Origin: Sulfurospirillum sp.
GTDB taxonomy: Bacteria; Campylobacterota; Campylobacteria; Campylobacterales; Sulfurospirillaceae
Direction: 5' to 3'
Assembly: GCA_014859685.1 (NCBI GenBank)
Contig: JACUTU010000002.1
Coordinates: 1 to 64,000 of the forward strand
Length of the DNA: 64,000 nucleotides
Below the pieces are notes generated by a model. The model was not told the origin of the DNA. It worked only from the letters and a program-made list of their open reading frames with translations, and searched no databases. The translations under genes were made by a program, and so were the position numbers. Shown one piece after another: positions 35,659 through 45,514 of the stretch. Position 1 is the first letter of the stretch, and each line of letters starts with the position of its first letter.

Positions 35659-35833
35659 TTTGAGCGAAAAAACTGCTGAGGAATTAGCAGCATTGTTGAA
35701 AGAAAAAAGGGTTCTTTTGTTTACACTGAAACAAAAGTTAAAAACTATGCAACTAACTAATCCTAATGAAATTAGAGAAGTTAGAAGAGATATCGCGCGT
35801 ATTAATACGGCTATTTCGTCTCAAAATAAGTAA
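35645..35833 (+). CDS. rpmC: Ribosomal protein L29
   Basis: A small two-helix 50S protein at the tunnel exit. [20 protein letters not shown] at the start and [20 protein letters not shown] identify it. ATG 35645 is chosen over GTG 35639 because the family begins at MKY. It has 62 residues. Confidence 0.96.
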   Translation: MKYIDLSEKTAEELAALLKEKRVLLFTLKQKLKTMQLTNPNEIREVRRDIARINTAISSQNK

Positions 35834-35846
35834 TTAAGGGTAAAAA

Positions 35847-36098
35847 ATGTCTTTAAAACGAGAGATACAGGGCGTGGTAGTACAAAAAACTGGTGATAAA
35901 ACAGCAACAGTTTTAGTAGAAAGACGCGTTATGCACCCACGATATCGTAAGTTCGTTAAACGCTTCAAAAAATACCTCGTCCATGATGAAAAAAATGAAG
36001 TGAAAGCTGGAGATACTGTGGTAGCAGTAGAATGCAGACCACTTTCTAAAAGTAAATCTTTTAGATTGAAAACAATCCTCACAGTAGGAGTTGAGTAA
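35847..36098 (+). CDS. rpsQ: Ribosomal protein S17
   Basis: A 30S RNA-binding OB-fold protein. [20 protein letters not shown] at 3-22 and [20 protein letters not shown] at about 31-50 are diagnostic. It has 83 residues and ends in the overlap with rplN. AAGGGT precedes the ATG. Confidence 0.98.
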   Translation: MSLKREIQGVVVQKTGDKTATVLVERRVMHPRYRKFVKRFKKYLVHDEKNEVKAGDTVVAVECRPLSKSKSFRLKTILTVGVE

Positions 36099-36466
36099 TG
36101 ATACAAAGCTTTACAAAATTAGCAGTTGCTGATAACAGTGGCGCAAAAGAGATTATGTGTATCAAGGTACTCGGCGGTTCAAAGCGTCGTTACGCTACTG
36201 TAGGCGATGTAATCGTTGCTTCAGTAAAAAAAGCATTACCAAATGGCAAGATTAAAAAAGGTCAAGTGGTAAAAGCAGTAGTTGTAAGAACAAAAAAAGA
36301 GATACAAAGAGAAAATGGCTCACTTATCAGATTTGATGAGAATGCAGCTGTTATCTTGGACAATAAAAGAGAGCCTATCGGTACTCGTATTTTTGGTCCT
36401 GTGGGCAGAGAAGTTCGATATGCAAACTTTATGAAGATTGTTTCCCTAGCACCGGAGGTACTCTAA
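36098..36466 (+). CDS. rplN: Ribosomal protein L14
   Basis: A 50S intersubunit-bridge protein. [20 protein letters not shown] at the start and [16 protein letters not shown]-type text (here [17 protein letters not shown], about 98-114) give the family. It has exactly the usual 122 residues. It overlaps both neighbours by one base. Confidence 0.99.
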   Translation: MIQSFTKLAVADNSGAKEIMCIKVLGGSKRRYATVGDVIVASVKKALPNGKIKKGQVVKAVVVRTKKEIQRENGSLIRFDENAAVILDNKREPIGTRIFGPVGREVRYANFMKIVSLAPEVL

Positions 36467-36699
36467 TGGCTGTGAAATATAAAATTAAAAAAGGCGATAC
36501 AGTAAAAATTATCGCTGGCGACGACAAAGGCAAAATCGCGAAAGTGCTTGAAATGCTTCCAAAAAATGCTCAAGTTGTTGTTGAAGGCTGCAAAATCGCC
36601 AAAAAAGCGATCAAGCCAAGTGATAAAAATCCAAATGGTGGTTTTTTGAATAAAGAGATGCCTATTGATATCTCAAATGTGGCAAAAGTAGAGGCATAG
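36466..36699 (+). CDS. rplX: Ribosomal protein L24
   Basis: A 50S assembly initiator with an N-terminal KOW motif, [20 protein letters not shown] at about 7-26. The 77 residues are short compared with about 104 in enterobacteria, as usual in this phylum. Its TAG shares a base with the optional GTG start of rplE. Confidence 0.97.
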   Translation: MAVKYKIKKGDTVKIIAGDDKGKIAKVLEMLPKNAQVVVEGCKIAKKAIKPSDKNPNGGFLNKEMPIDISNVAKVEA

Positions 36700-36701
36700 T
36701 G

Positions 36702-37247
36702 ATGAATAGACTAAAAGACAAACTCAATACACAAATCAGACCTGCTATCGCTGAAGAATTTGGTATCCAAAACGCAATGCTTGTTCCAACTATTGAAAAA
36801 GTTATCATTAGTGTTGGTGCTGGTGAAGCCGGTAAAGATACAAAACTCATTCAAAATATGGCAGATACGATTTCATTGATTGCAGGACAAAAAGCAGTGA
36901 TTACAACTGCGAAAAAATCTGTTGCTGGCTTCAAAGTGAGAGAAGGATATCCTGTTGGTATAAAAGTTACTTTGCGCAACATACAAATGTTTGCATTTTT
37001 AGATAAGCTTATTAGCGTTGCACTTCCACGAGTAAAAGACTTTAGAGGATTGCCACGAAATGGTTTTGATGGAAGAGCTAACTATAACTTTGGCTTAAAT
37101 GAGCAATTGATGTTTCCAGAAGTTGTTTATGATAGTATCATGAAAACTCACGGGATGAATATAACTATAGTAACAACAGCAGCTAATGACAAGCAAGCTT
37201 TCAGACTTCTTGAATTAGCTGGTATCCCATTCGCAAAAGGCAAGTAA
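36702..37247 (+). CDS. rplE: Ribosomal protein L5
   Basis: A 50S protein that binds 5S rRNA. The conserved [20 protein letters not shown] (about 64-83), [20 protein letters not shown] (about 111-130) and EQLMFPEV segments are all present. ATG 36702 (MNRLKDK) gives 181 residues; a GTG at 36699 would add one. Confidence 0.98.
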   Translation: MNRLKDKLNTQIRPAIAEEFGIQNAMLVPTIEKVIISVGAGEAGKDTKLIQNMADTISLIAGQKAVITTAKKSVAGFKVREGYPVGIKVTLRNIQMFAFLDKLISVALPRVKDFRGLPRNGFDGRANYNFGLNEQLMFPEVVYDSIMKTHGMNITIVTTAANDKQAFRLLELAGIPFAKGK

Positions 37248-37248
37248 T

Positions 37249-37434
37249 ATGGCAAAGAAATCTATGATTGCTAAGGCTGCAAGAAAGCCAAAATTTAGTG
37301 TTAGAGGATATACAAGATGTCAAATCTGTGGCCGTCCTCATTCAGTGTACAGAGATTTTGGTATCTGTAGAATTTGCCTTAGAAAAATGGCAAATGAAGG
37401 TCTTATTCCAGGCCTCAAAAAAGCAAGCTGGTAA
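37249..37434 (+). CDS. rpsN: Ribosomal protein S14, zinc-binding type
   Basis: This 61-residue form carries two CxxC pairs, [20 protein letters not shown] (about 25-44), so it holds zinc, unlike the long C-minus form. It ends GLKKASW, the usual tail. It lies 1 nt after rplE. Confidence 0.98.
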   Translation: MAKKSMIAKAARKPKFSVRGYTRCQICGRPHSVYRDFGICRICLRKMANEGLIPGLKKASW

Positions 37435-37443
37435 GGAAAAAGT

Positions 37444-37839
37444 ATGATAAATGACCTTTTAGCAGACGCGCTAACAAGAATTAGAAATGCATCAATGAGA
37501 AAACTTGATGTAACAGAACTTATGCACTCAAAACTTGTTGAATCAGTGATGGGTGTATTCCAATCAAAAGGATATATTGAAAGTTTCAATGTTATTGAAA
37601 ATGGCAATAAAAAGTTCATTAAAGTCGTTATAAAATATGATAAATATGGCAAAAGCGTAATCAATGAAATCAAAAAGATTTCTAAACCTGGTCGCCGTGT
37701 TTATAAGGGAAGTAGCGATATACAACGGTTTAAAAATGGATACGGTACTATAGTAGTTAGTACTTCAAAAGGTGTACTTAGCAACGAAGAAGCTCACAAA
37801 TCTGGCGTTGGCGGCGAAGTACTTTGTAGCATTTGGTAA
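37444..37839 (+). CDS. rpsH: Ribosomal protein S8
   Basis: A 30S primary binding protein. [17 protein letters not shown] at the start and [20 protein letters not shown] (about 107-126) are diagnostic. It has 131 residues. In enterobacteria S8 represses its operon by binding mRNA; here a 73-bp gap with a hairpin follows it, unlike the tight spacing elsewhere. Confidence 0.98.
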   Translation: MINDLLADALTRIRNASMRKLDVTELMHSKLVESVMGVFQSKGYIESFNVIENGNKKFIKVVIKYDKYGKSVINEIKKISKPGRRVYKGSSDIQRFKNGYGTIVVSTSKGVLSNEEAHKSGVGGEVLCSIW

Positions 37840-37848
37840 AATACTTTT

Positions 37849-37880
37849 CTTTTATGGTATTCGATAACCATTCATAAAAG
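37849..37880 (+). promoter_or_regulatory. Hairpin between rpsH and rplF
   Basis: CTTTTATG (37849-37856) pairs with CATAAAAG (37873-37880); inside it ATGGT can pair with ACCAT as an alternative. It is not followed by a T-run, so it is not a classical terminator. It may be an RNA processing site or regulatory element within the operon. Confidence 0.5.
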
Positions 37881-37912
37881 TAGTCTTATCGTAGACAAGT
37901 AAAAGGAAATAG

Positions 37913-38449
37913 ATGTCACGAATTGGAAAGCAACCAGTAGCAGTTTCTGGTGATATAAAAGTATCACTTGATGGAACTGTACTCGTATTTAAAAAAGGGA
38001 ATGTCCAAAAAGAGTTGGACACAAAAGGTAATGTTGGAGTAGATATCCAAGCAGATAAAGTCGTTTTTTCACCAATTGGCGAAGATAGACAAAACAGTGC
38101 TTATTGGGGAACATATCGCTCTTTAGCTCAAAATATTGTAACAGGTTTAACAAGTGGATTTGAAAAGAAACTTGAGATAAATGGTGTTGGTTACAGAGCT
38201 GCAGTCAATGGTAATGTTCTTGAATTGCAACTCGGTTTTTCACATCCAATCAAGTATGAATATCCAAAAGATCTTGTGGTCACTGTTGAGAAAAATGTAG
38301 TAACAATTAAAGGCGATGACAAACAAGTTGTTGGACAAGTTGCTGCTGAGATTAGAGGTTTCAGACCACCAGAACCGTATAAAGGCAAGGGTGTTAAGTA
38401 TGTAGGTGAGCAAATCATCCGCAAAGCTGGAAAAACTTCTAAGAAATAA
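37913..38449 (+). CDS. rplF: Ribosomal protein L6
   Basis: A 50S protein near the factor-binding site. [20 protein letters not shown] at the start, [20 protein letters not shown] in the middle and [18 protein letters not shown] near the end fit the two-domain family. It has 178 residues. AAAAGGAAATAG precedes the ATG. Confidence 0.98.
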   Translation: MSRIGKQPVAVSGDIKVSLDGTVLVFKKGNVQKELDTKGNVGVDIQADKVVFSPIGEDRQNSAYWGTYRSLAQNIVTGLTSGFEKKLEINGVGYRAAVNGNVLELQLGFSHPIKYEYPKDLVVTVEKNVVTIKGDDKQVVGQVAAEIRGFRPPEPYKGKGVKYVGEQIIRKAGKTSKK

Positions 38450-38458
38450 AGGTAATAC

Positions 38459-38815
38459 ATGAGAGCAAATATTTTAAAAAGAAAACTTGCGTTACGAATT
38501 AAACGCAAGAAAAGAGTAAGAGCGGATATTTCTGGAACAACACAAAGACCAAGAGTTTCTATCTACAAGTCAACAAGATATCTTTATGTTCAAGCAATCG
38601 ATGATGTTACATGTACAACTTTAGCCGCGGCTGATGGTTCAAAATTGGGATGCAAAGCAAATAAAGAAGGCGCAGCTATACTTGCAAAAACTTTTGCTCA
38701 AAGTTTGAGCGACAAGGGAATTACAACTGTAGTATTTGATAGAAATGGCTATTTGTATCACGGTGTTGTAGCAGCATTTGCAGATGCTCTACGAGAAAAC
38801 GGCATAGTGCTGTAA
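38459..38815 (+). CDS. rplR: Ribosomal protein L18
   Basis: A 5S rRNA-binding 50S protein. The arginine-rich start ([18 protein letters not shown]), the [20 protein letters not shown] strand and the end [20 protein letters not shown] are characteristic. It has 118 residues. Confidence 0.97.
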   Translation: MRANILKRKLALRIKRKKRVRADISGTTQRPRVSIYKSTRYLYVQAIDDVTCTTLAAADGSKLGCKANKEGAAILAKTFAQSLSDKGITTVVFDRNGYLYHGVVAAFADALRENGIVL

Positions 38816-38833
38816 CGAAAGGAAGATGATTCA

Positions 38834-39277
38834 ATGGAAAAATATAATAAAGAAGAATTTGAAGAAGTCATCGTCAATATCGGCCGTGTAACAAAAGTCG
38901 TTAAAGGTGGTAGACGCTTTAGGTTTACAGCACTCGTTGTTGTTGGTAACAAACAAGGTTTAGTAGGTTATGGATTTGGAAAAGCTAAAGAAGTTCCAGA
39001 TGCTATCAAAAAAGCAGTTGATGACGCATTTAAAAATATTGTTCGAGTCAATGTTAAAGGCTCAACTATAGCACATGATGTTGAAGTAAAATTTAATGCA
39101 AGCCGTATTTTACTCAAACCAGCTAGTGAAGGTACCGGTATTATTGCTGGTGGTGCAACAAGACCTGTTGTAGAACTTGCTGGGATTAAAGATATTTTAA
39201 CAAAATCACTCGGTTCAAACAATGCTGCTAATGTGGTAAGAGCAACTTTAAAAGCCCTTACTATGATTAAAAGCTAA
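38834..39277 (+). CDS. rpsE: Ribosomal protein S5
   Basis: A 30S fidelity protein. [20 protein letters not shown] at about 8-27 is the double-stranded RNA-binding part, and [20 protein letters not shown] at about 94-113 the conserved second domain. It has 147 residues. No rpmD (L30) follows; rplO comes next, as usual in Campylobacterota. Confidence 0.98.
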   Translation: MEKYNKEEFEEVIVNIGRVTKVVKGGRRFRFTALVVVGNKQGLVGYGFGKAKEVPDAIKKAVDDAFKNIVRVNVKGSTIAHDVEVKFNASRILLKPASEGTGIIAGGATRPVVELAGIKDILTKSLGSNNAANVVRATLKALTMIKS

Positions 39278-39289
39278 GGAGGATTTATA

Positions 39290-39688
39290 ATGACATTAAA
39301 CAATCTTACACCAGCACCTGGTTCTACACACTCTAAGAAAAGAGTTGGTAGAGGACAAGGTAGCGGTATGGGCAAAACAGCTAGCCGTGGCGCTAATGGA
39401 CAAAAATCTAGAACTGGCTACAAGATAAAAAGAGGTTTTGAAGGTGGGCAACAACCACTACAAAGAAGACTTCCAAAAGTGGGATTTTATTCTCGAGTTA
39501 TAAAACCTTATGTAATCAATATCACAAAAGTTACAGTTGTTGCAAATTTAGATGAAATAACACTAGATTCCATTAGAAGCGTCCATAAAATGGCAAAGAC
39601 TATCACAAAAGTGAAACTTATCGGTGCGGGCGTTCAAGAGCTTGCTGCTAAAATTAAAGATGAAAATATAGTTTATAGCGGACAATAG
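39290..39688 (+). CDS. rplO: Ribosomal protein L15
   Basis: A late-assembly 50S protein. [20 protein letters not shown] at about 17-36 and [20 protein letters not shown] at about 49-68 are diagnostic. It has 132 residues and is placed directly before secY. Confidence 0.98.
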   Translation: MTLNNLTPAPGSTHSKKRVGRGQGSGMGKTASRGANGQKSRTGYKIKRGFEGGQQPLQRRLPKVGFYSRVIKPYVINITKVTVVANLDEITLDSIRSVHKMAKTITKVKLIGAGVQELAAKIKDENIVYSGQ

Positions 39689-39690
39689 AA

Positions 39691-40953
39691 ATGAGTAACG
39701 ATCTTATTAAAAAGATTCTTATTACTCTAGGCTTTTTATTTGCATACAGGATACTGGCTTATGTGCCGGTTCCTGGTGTAAATATTGATGTCATCAGAGA
39801 GTTTTTTGATTCAAATAGCTCAAATGCTTTGGGCCTTTTCAATATGTTTAGCGGAAAAGCTGCTGAGAGACTCAGTATCATCTCTCTAGGCATTATGCCT
39901 TATATTACCGCATCTATCGTTATGGAACTTCTTGCTGCCACTTTTCCAAATCTAGGTAAAATGAAAAAAGAACGAGATGGTATGGTGCGATATATGCAAA
40001 TCATTCGTTACGCAACTATAGCTATCACAATAGTGCAAGCAATCGGGGTTTCTGTGGGGCTTCAAAGTATGACCGGCAGAACTGGTGAGAGCGCGATCAT
40101 GATAGATATGACAACTTTTATGGCAATTTCAGCAGCGTCAATGCTCACAGGTACAATGCTTCTTATGTGGATTGGTGAGCAAATAACACAAAGAGGTATC
40201 GGTAATGGTATATCTTTGATTATTTTTGCAGGAATCGTTTCAGGAATTCCAAGTGCAATTGGTGGTACTATCAATCTTGTAAATACAGGTGAACTAAACT
40301 TTTTAGTAGTTATAGCGATACTTGTGGTTATTCTAGCAACCGTAGGCTCGATCATCTTTGTAGAGATGGGAGAAAGAAGGGTGCCTATTTCATATTCGCG
40401 AAAAGTTATGTTGCAAAATCAACATAAAAGAATTATGAATTATGTTCCTATAAAAGTTAATTTAAGCGGTGTAATTCCTCCTATTTTTGCAAGTGCTATT
40501 TTGATGTTTCCATCAACTATTATGCAAGCAAGTACAAATCCGATCGTATTGAAGATAAATGACTTTTTGAATCCAAATAGCTATTTTTTCAATGTACTCA
40601 CTTTTGTTTTTGTTATATTTTTTGCTTACTTTTATGCATCTATTGTTTTTAATGCAAAAGATATCAGCGATAATCTTAAGCGACAGGGTGGATTTATACC
40701 AGGAGTAAGACCTGGAGAAAGTACTGCAAACTTTTTAAATGAAGTTGCAAGCAGACTTACTTTTTGGGGTTCCATCTATCTAGGGCTTATCTCAACACTT
40801 CCATGGGTTCTTGTTAAAACCATGGGTGTCCCATTTTTCTTTGGAGGCACTGCCGTTTTAATTGTTGTACAAGTGGCACTCGATACTATGCGTAAGATTG
40901 AAGCACAGATGTACATGAACAAATACGAAACACTAAGTGCGGTAGGGCTGTAA
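39691..40953 (+). CDS. secY: Protein translocase subunit SecY
   Basis: The channel-forming subunit of the Sec translocon, with about ten membrane helices over 420 residues. Signatures: YVPVPGVNIDVIREFF near 24, the plug-side NMFSGKAAERLSIISLGIMP near 50, WIGEQITQRGIGNGISLIIF near 160, and the ribosome-binding loop GGFIPGVRPGESTANFLNEV near 330. It sits 2 nt after rplO and touches map by one base. Confidence 0.99.
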   Translation: MSNDLIKKILITLGFLFAYRILAYVPVPGVNIDVIREFFDSNSSNALGLFNMFSGKAAERLSIISLGIMPYITASIVMELLAATFPNLGKMKKERDGMVRYMQIIRYATIAITIVQAIGVSVGLQSMTGRTGESAIMIDMTTFMAISAASMLTGTMLLMWIGEQITQRGIGNGISLIIFAGIVSGIPSAIGGTINLVNTGELNFLVVIAILVVILATVGSIIFVEMGERRVPISYSRKVMLQNQHKRIMNYVPIKVNLSGVIPPIFASAILMFPSTIMQASTNPIVLKINDFLNPNSYFFNVLTFVFVIFFAYFYASIVFNAKDISDNLKRQGGFIPGVRPGESTANFLNEVASRLTFWGSIYLGLISTLPWVLVKTMGVPFFFGGTAVLIVVQVALDTMRKIEAQMYMNKYETLSAVGL

Positions 40954-41711
40954 TGGCAATTGGGTTAAAGAAAGCACAAGAGATTGAAAAACTTTCAATC
41001 TCTAACAATATGGTTGCAAAAACACTCAATTATCTCAAAAAAGAGGTAAAAGCAGGTATAACTCTCAAGCAAATCAATGCATTAGGTGAAGAATTTATCT
41101 ATGCACAGGGAGGCAGACCAGCATTTAAGGGTCTTTATGGATTTCCAGCTGGCGTTTGCACTTCTCTCAATCAAGTCATAATCCATGGAATTCCAACCGA
41201 TTATGCCTTGCAAGAGGGGGATATTCTTGGACTTGATATTGGGGTAGAAAAAGATGGCTGGTATGGCGATTCTGCTATAACAGTAGGTGTTGGTAAAATT
41301 AGCGAAGCAGACCAAAAATTGATAGATTGTTCCTACAATACTTTGATGCATGCAATTGAGAGTATTCGAGATGGCATGCGTTTTAAGGAACTGAGTTATA
41401 TTTTACAAGAGTCTATCATAAGCAGCGGTTATATTCCGCTAAGAAGCTATTGTGGACATGGGATAGGCCGTAAACCGCACGAAGAACCAGAGATACCAAA
41501 CTACCTTGATGGTAACAATCCAAAACAGGGTCCAAAAATTAAAAATGGTATGGTTTTTTGTTTGGAACCTATGGTATGTCAAAAAGATGGTACTGCCAAA
41601 GTATTGGAAGATAAGTGGTCAGTTGTTTCAGCAGATGGACTCAATGGTAGTCATTATGAACATACTGTGGCTATTATAAACAATAAAGCAGTTATTTTAT
41701 CGCAAGATTGA
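40953..41711 (+). CDS. map: Methionine aminopeptidase, type I
   Basis: It removes the initiator methionine. The five metal ligands are visible: D in LGLDIGVEKDGWYGDSAITV (two Asp, about 92-111), H in YCGHGIGRKPHEEPEI (about 167-182), E in FCLEPMV (about 203-209) and E in HYEHTVAI (about 235). It has 252 residues. The gene order secY-map without adk is typical of the phylum. Confidence 0.97.
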   Translation: MAIGLKKAQEIEKLSISNNMVAKTLNYLKKEVKAGITLKQINALGEEFIYAQGGRPAFKGLYGFPAGVCTSLNQVIIHGIPTDYALQEGDILGLDIGVEKDGWYGDSAITVGVGKISEADQKLIDCSYNTLMHAIESIRDGMRFKELSYILQESIISSGYIPLRSYCGHGIGRKPHEEPEIPNYLDGNNPKQGPKIKNGMVFCLEPMVCQKDGTAKVLEDKWSVVSADGLNGSHYEHTVAIINNKAVILSQD

Positions 41712-41742
41712 TGCTTACATGTAGCGTGTATGAGGAGCTAGG

Positions 41743-41970
41743 ATGGCAAAAGATGATGTGATCGAGATTGATGGTAAAGTTGTAGAGGCCTTGCCAAATG
41801 CAACTTTTAAAGTTGAAATCGCTCAAAAAGATAAATCCCATGTGATATTATGTCACATAGCGGGAAAGATGAGAATGCATTATATAAAAATAATGCCAGG
41901 AGACACGGTAAAAGTCGAGTTAACGCCTTATAGCTTAGATAAAGGGCGTATAACTTATAGGTATAAGTAA
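41743..41970 (+). CDS. infA: Translation initiation factor IF-1
   Basis: A small OB-fold protein acting on the 30S A site. [20 protein letters not shown] at the start and [20 protein letters not shown] (about 37-56) are diagnostic. The 75 residues are close to the usual 72. A 31-bp gap holding a TACATGTA site separates it from map. Confidence 0.97.
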   Translation: MAKDDVIEIDGKVVEALPNATFKVEIAQKDKSHVILCHIAGKMRMHYIKIMPGDTVKVELTPYSLDKGRITYRYK

Positions 41971-41989
41971 ACTAACAGTTTGTTTTTAG

Positions 41990-41995
41990 TATAAT
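41990..41995 (+). promoter_or_regulatory. Candidate promoter of the alpha (rpmJ-rplQ) operon
   Basis: A perfect TATAAT lies 135 bp upstream of rpmJ after infA, in a T-rich stretch. No good -35 box is seen, which is common for Campylobacterota promoters. It would give a long leader containing two hairpins. Confidence 0.6.
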
Positions 41996-42028
41996 TTGCC
42001 CCCTTTTATAAAACTGTACGAAGAATAT

Positions 42029-42083
42029 TTGAAAAAATGACCACTACTTTTTCAAGTATTGGTTTAACTCGTTTCGTTAAACC
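42029..42083 (+). promoter_or_regulatory. Two tandem hairpins in the alpha-operon leader
   Basis: Hairpin A pairs TTGAAAAA (42029-42036) with TTTTTCAA (42048-42055). Hairpin B pairs GGTTTAAC (42061-42068) with GTTAAACC (42076-42083) around a 7-nt loop; both stems are perfect 8-mers. No T-run follows. A place where a ribosomal protein (S4 in enterobacteria) could bind its own mRNA. Confidence 0.55.
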
Positions 42084-42130
42084 TGCAACAGTTTGTGAAA
42101 TTTAGTGGATAAAACGACCCAGGAGAGATC

Positions 42131-42244
42131 ATGAAAGTAAGACCTTCTGTAAAGAAGATGTGTGAAAAGTGCAAGATTATCAAACGAAAAGGTATCGTGA
42201 GAGTTATCTGTACAAATCCAAAACATAAACAAAGACAAGGATAA
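42131..42244 (+). CDS. rpmJ: Ribosomal protein L36
   Basis: The 37-residue zinc-ribbon protein begins [20 protein letters not shown] and holds C-x2-C-x12-C-x4-H, the zinc-binding C+ form. It is the smallest 50S protein. CCAGGAGAGATC precedes the ATG. rpsM follows 2 nt later. Confidence 0.98.
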   Translation: MKVRPSVKKMCEKCKIIKRKGIVRVICTNPKHKQRQG

Positions 42245-42246
42245 GC

Positions 42247-42615
42247 ATGGCAAGGATTGCAGGTGTAGACCTTCCGAAAAAGAAGAGACTAGAGTATGGT
42301 TTAACATATATTTATGGTATTGGCTTAACTACTTCAAGAGCAATTTTGAATGCAACAGGAATCTCTTTTGATAAGAGAGTTCATGAGTTAAATGAAGATG
42401 AAATTGCGGCAATTCGTAATGAAATCCAAGGTAAATATATCGTTGAGGGTGATTTAAGAAAAAATGTAGCAATGGACATTAAAGCTCTGATGGATATGGG
42501 CAGTTATAGGGGCCTACGCCACAGAAAAGGTCTTCCAGTTCGTGGCCAAAAAACAAAAACTAATGCGCGTACGAGAAAAGGTAAGAAGAAAACCGTCGGC
42601 GCTAAAGCTAAATAG
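42247..42615 (+). CDS. rpsM: Ribosomal protein S13
   Basis: A 30S head protein bridging to the 50[21 protein letters not shown] at the start and [20 protein letters not shown] near 87-106 are conserved, followed by the very basic tail. It has 122 residues. Confidence 0.98.
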   Translation: MARIAGVDLPKKKRLEYGLTYIYGIGLTTSRAILNATGISFDKRVHELNEDEIAAIRNEIQGKYIVEGDLRKNVAMDIKALMDMGSYRGLRHRKGLPVRGQKTKTNARTRKGKKKTVGAKAK

Positions 42616-42637
42616 TACACTCTAAGGAATAGTAATA

Positions 42638-43030
42638 ATGGCAAAAAGAAGAGTAGTTCGTAAAAAGGTAGTCAAAAAAAATATTGCAAAAGGTATAGTT
42701 TATATCTCAGCAACATTTAACAACACCGTAGTTACAGTAACTGATGAAATGGGAAATGTTATAGCTTGGAGTAGTGCTGGTAGTCTAAACTTTAAAGGTA
42801 GCAAAAAATCAACACCTTATGCAGCACAACAAGCTGTTGAAGATGCACTCAATAAAGCTAAAGAACATGGTATCAAAGAACTTGGTATTAAAGTTCAAGG
42901 TCCAGGAAGTGGACGAGAAACAGCTGTTAAAAGTGTAGGATCAACAGAGGGTATTAAAGTAACTTTTCTAAAAGATATTACCCCGTTGGCACATAATGGT
43001 TGCAGACCTCCAAAGCGTAGAAGAGTTTAA
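42638..43030 (+). CDS. rpsK: Ribosomal protein S11
   Basis: A 30S platform protein. [20 protein letters not shown] (about 19-38), [20 protein letters not shown] and the end [18 protein letters not shown] are diagnostic. It has 130 residues. Confidence 0.98.
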   Translation: MAKRRVVRKKVVKKNIAKGIVYISATFNNTVVTVTDEMGNVIAWSSAGSLNFKGSKKSTPYAAQQAVEDALNKAKEHGIKELGIKVQGPGSGRETAVKSVGSTEGIKVTFLKDITPLAHNGCRPPKRRRV

Positions 43031-43101
43031 TTTTAACGAAGTTAAAATTACAATAATAACGAAATAATTTTTTTGGTTTATGGAATAAATTAGGAGAAAA
43101 G

Positions 43102-43728
43102 ATGGCGAGATATAGAGGACCAGTCGAAAAGCTTGAGAGAAGACTTGGCGTCAGCTTAGCCCTAAAAGGTGAACGACGCCTTGCAGGGAAAAGTGCTTTG
43201 GACAAACGACCATATGCACCAGGTCAACACGGTCAAAGAAGAACAAAAATAAGTGAATATGGATTGCAATTGCGTGAAAAGCAAAAAGCAAAGTTCATGT
43301 ACGGTGTTTCTGAAAAGCAATTTAGAAAGCTTTTTGCACAAGCAGCAAGAAAAGAAGGCAATACAGGTGAAAACCTTATTCTTCTTATCGAAAGAAGACT
43401 TGATAATGTAGTTTATAGAATGGGTTTTGCAACAACTAGAAGAAATGCAAGACAACTTGTAACACATGGTCATGTTCTTGTAAACGGACAAAAATTAGAT
43501 ATTCCATCATATAAAGTAAATGCTGGTGAAAAAATCGAAATTTGTGAAAAATCTAAATCAAATCCACAAGTAGTAAGATCACTAGAACTAACAGCTCAAA
43601 CTGGTATAGTGCCGTGGGTAGATATCGATAAAGATAAAGTATTTGGAATTTTTACTCGAATACCTGAGCGCGAAGAGGTTATCATTCCAGTTGAAGAGAG
43701 ATTAATCGTTGAGCTTTACTCTAAATAA
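43102..43728 (+). CDS. rpsD: Ribosomal protein S4
   Basis: A primary 30S assembly protein, and in enterobacteria the repressor of this operon. [20 protein letters not shown] at the start, an S4 RNA-binding domain with [20 protein letters not shown] (about 97-116) and [20 protein letters not shown]. It has 208 residues. It lacks the N-terminal zinc cysteines of some S4 forms. Confidence 0.98.
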   Translation: MARYRGPVEKLERRLGVSLALKGERRLAGKSALDKRPYAPGQHGQRRTKISEYGLQLREKQKAKFMYGVSEKQFRKLFAQAARKEGNTGENLILLIERRLDNVVYRMGFATTRRNARQLVTHGHVLVNGQKLDIPSYKVNAGEKIEICEKSKSNPQVVRSLELTAQTGIVPWVDIDKDKVFGIFTRIPEREEVIIPVEERLIVELYSK

Positions 43729-43744
43729 TAAGTGAGGTAGTATT

Positions 43745-44761
43745 ATGAAAAAAATCAATACATCAGCTTATATGCCAACTGAGATTGAAGTTAAAAATTT
43801 GTCAGAAAATAAGATCTTGATTGAAGCATATCCGTTTCAATCTGGATTTGGTATAACATTAGCACATCCACTTAGAAGATTGTTGCTCAATAGTACAGTA
43901 GGTTTTGCACCAACTGCTATTAAGATTGATGGTGTAGCACATGAATTTGATAGTATGCGTGGTATGCTTGAAGATGTTGCACTCTTTATTATAAATTTGA
44001 AAAGTATCCGTTTTAAAATCAAAAGTGGTTTAGAAAAAGTAGTACTTCACTACTCTTTTAATGGACCAAAAGAGATCAAGGGCAGTGATTTATCAAATGA
44101 TGATGTTGAAGTTGTAACACCAGAAGCGTATCTTGCAACAATCAGTGAAGATGCTGAGATCAGTTTTTCTATCATTGTTGAAAAAGGTATCGGGTATGTT
44201 CCAAGCGAGATTATCCGCGATCTAATTGAGAGCGATTATATTGCACTAGATGCTTTCTTTACTCCTGTAAAAAAAGCAATCTATGAGATCGAAAATATTC
44301 TTGTTGAAGATAATCCTAACTATGAAAAAGTAGTTTTTACTGTGGAAACTGATGGGCTTATTTCGCCTGTTGAAGCATTTAAAAATTCACTTGAATCAAT
44401 GTATTCTCAAATGTCTGTATTTAATGGCATTTTGGATATTGACATTGCATCCTCTAGTGATTCAAGTGTTAATACACAAGTTGAGTTGAGTAAATTGTTG
44501 CAAACTGTAGAAGAGATGAATTTAAGCGCACGAAGTTTTAATTGTTTAGAACGAGCAGAGATAAGATTTGCAGGTGAACTTGCTTTGATGAGTGAGTTGG
44601 AGCTAAAAAATCTTAAAAACCTTGGAAAAAAATCATTGGAAGAGATAAAACTTGCAATGGAAGAGATGGGTTATCCCGTCGGCTTTGAATTTTCAAGTGA
44701 AACAATTGAAGTTTTAAATAAAAAAATAGCAGATTTAAAATCTGAAGCAAACGAGGGTTAA
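43745..44761 (+). CDS. rpoA: RNA polymerase subunit alpha
   Basis: The N-terminal domain (1-230) has the dimer-forming [20 protein letters not shown] and [20 protein letters not shown] segments. The C-terminal DNA-binding domain (about 255-325) carries [20 protein letters not shown] and [20 protein letters not shown]. It has 338 residues, standard. It is followed 2 nt later by rplQ. Confidence 0.99.
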   Translation: MKKINTSAYMPTEIEVKNLSENKILIEAYPFQSGFGITLAHPLRRLLLNSTVGFAPTAIKIDGVAHEFDSMRGMLEDVALFIINLKSIRFKIKSGLEKVVLHYSFNGPKEIKGSDLSNDDVEVVTPEAYLATISEDAEISFSIIVEKGIGYVPSEIIRDLIESDYIALDAFFTPVKKAIYEIENILVEDNPNYEKVVFTVETDGLISPVEAFKNSLESMYSQMSVFNGILDIDIASSSDSSVNTQVELSKLLQTVEEMNLSARSFNCLERAEIRFAGELALMSELELKNLKNLGKKSLEEIKLAMEEMGYPVGFEFSSETIEVLNKKIADLKSEANEG

Positions 44762-44763
44762 GT

Positions 44764-45114
44764 ATGAGACACAAGCATGGATATAGAAAGCTTGGCCGAA
44801 CGGCATCACACAGAGGTGCATTGTTAAAAAATTTGGCTATAGCGATTATAAAAAGTGGAAAAATTGAAACTACACTTCCAAAAGCAAAAGAGCTTAGAGG
44901 ATATGTAGAAAAATTAATTACAAAAGCAAGAGTTGGGGATTTTAACGCACATAGATCTATTTTTGCTGCATTGCAAGATAAAGAGTGTACAAAAAAACTT
45001 GTTGCAGAAATCGCACCAAATTACAAAGAGAGAGATGGTGGCTATACACGCATCATCAAAACAAGAATTAGAAGAGGCGATGCCGCTCCAATGGCATTTA
45101 TCGAACTCGTATAA
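44764..45114 (+). CDS. rplQ: Ribosomal protein L17
   Basis: The last gene of the ribosomal cluster. [20 protein letters not shown] at the start and [20 protein letters not shown] near the end are diagnostic. At 116 residues it is the short bacterial form. A terminator follows within 6 bp. Confidence 0.98.
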   Translation: MRHKHGYRKLGRTASHRGALLKNLAIAIIKSGKIETTLPKAKELRGYVEKLITKARVGDFNAHRSIFAALQDKECTKKLVAEIAPNYKERDGGYTRIIKTRIRRGDAAPMAFIELV

Positions 45115-45119
45115 CTACT

Positions 45120-45147
45120 AAAGGGGTCAATTCAGATCCCTTTCTTT
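45120..45147 (+). terminator. Rho-independent terminator of the ribosomal cluster
   Basis: AAAGGGGTC (45120-45128) pairs with GATCCCTTT (45135-45143), nine pairs including one G-U, around a 6-nt loop, followed by CTTTC. It lies right after the rplQ stop. Confidence 0.8.
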
Positions 45148-45234
45148 CCAACCCAATCTAAAACATTATTTCAGTCGTTTTTAATCCAATATATTGTTTA
45201 ATAACCAGCTAGTAAAAAGTTTTTAGGAGATAAA

Positions 45235-45513
45235 ATGATCCCTTTTTCCGATGAAGAGTTAAGACCAGCAGTTGAGAGAGCTTTGGAAAAAGTCAAGCCT
45301 ATGCTTGCTCTTGATGGAGGTGGCTTGACACTGCTAGATATAAAAAATGGAAAAGTATTTATACAATTGCAAGGTGCATGTACAGGATGTGCTTCAAGTG
45401 GACAAACACTGAAATATGGCATTGAAAGACAGTTGCGTATAGATATCCACCCTGAAATTGAAGTTATAAATATTTTGCCAGGTTTAGAACATACGATAGA
45501 AAAATTAGGATAA
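45235..45513 (+). CDS. NifU-like (NFU domain) Fe-S scaffold protein
   Basis: A stand-alone NFU domain of 92 residues: VERALEKVKPMLALDGGGLT at about 13-32, VFIQLQGACTGCASSGQTLK at about 43-62 with the CxxC that holds a cluster, then the strand EVINILPGLE. It would pass Fe-S clusters to targets. AGGAGATAAA precedes the ATG. From memory, the same gene sits in the dnaG-murE neighbourhood of Campylobacter. Confidence 0.92.
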   Translation: MIPFSDEELRPAVERALEKVKPMLALDGGGLTLLDIKNGKVFIQLQGACTGCASSGQTLKYGIERQLRIDIHPEIEVINILPGLEHTIEKLG

Positions 45514-45514
45514 T

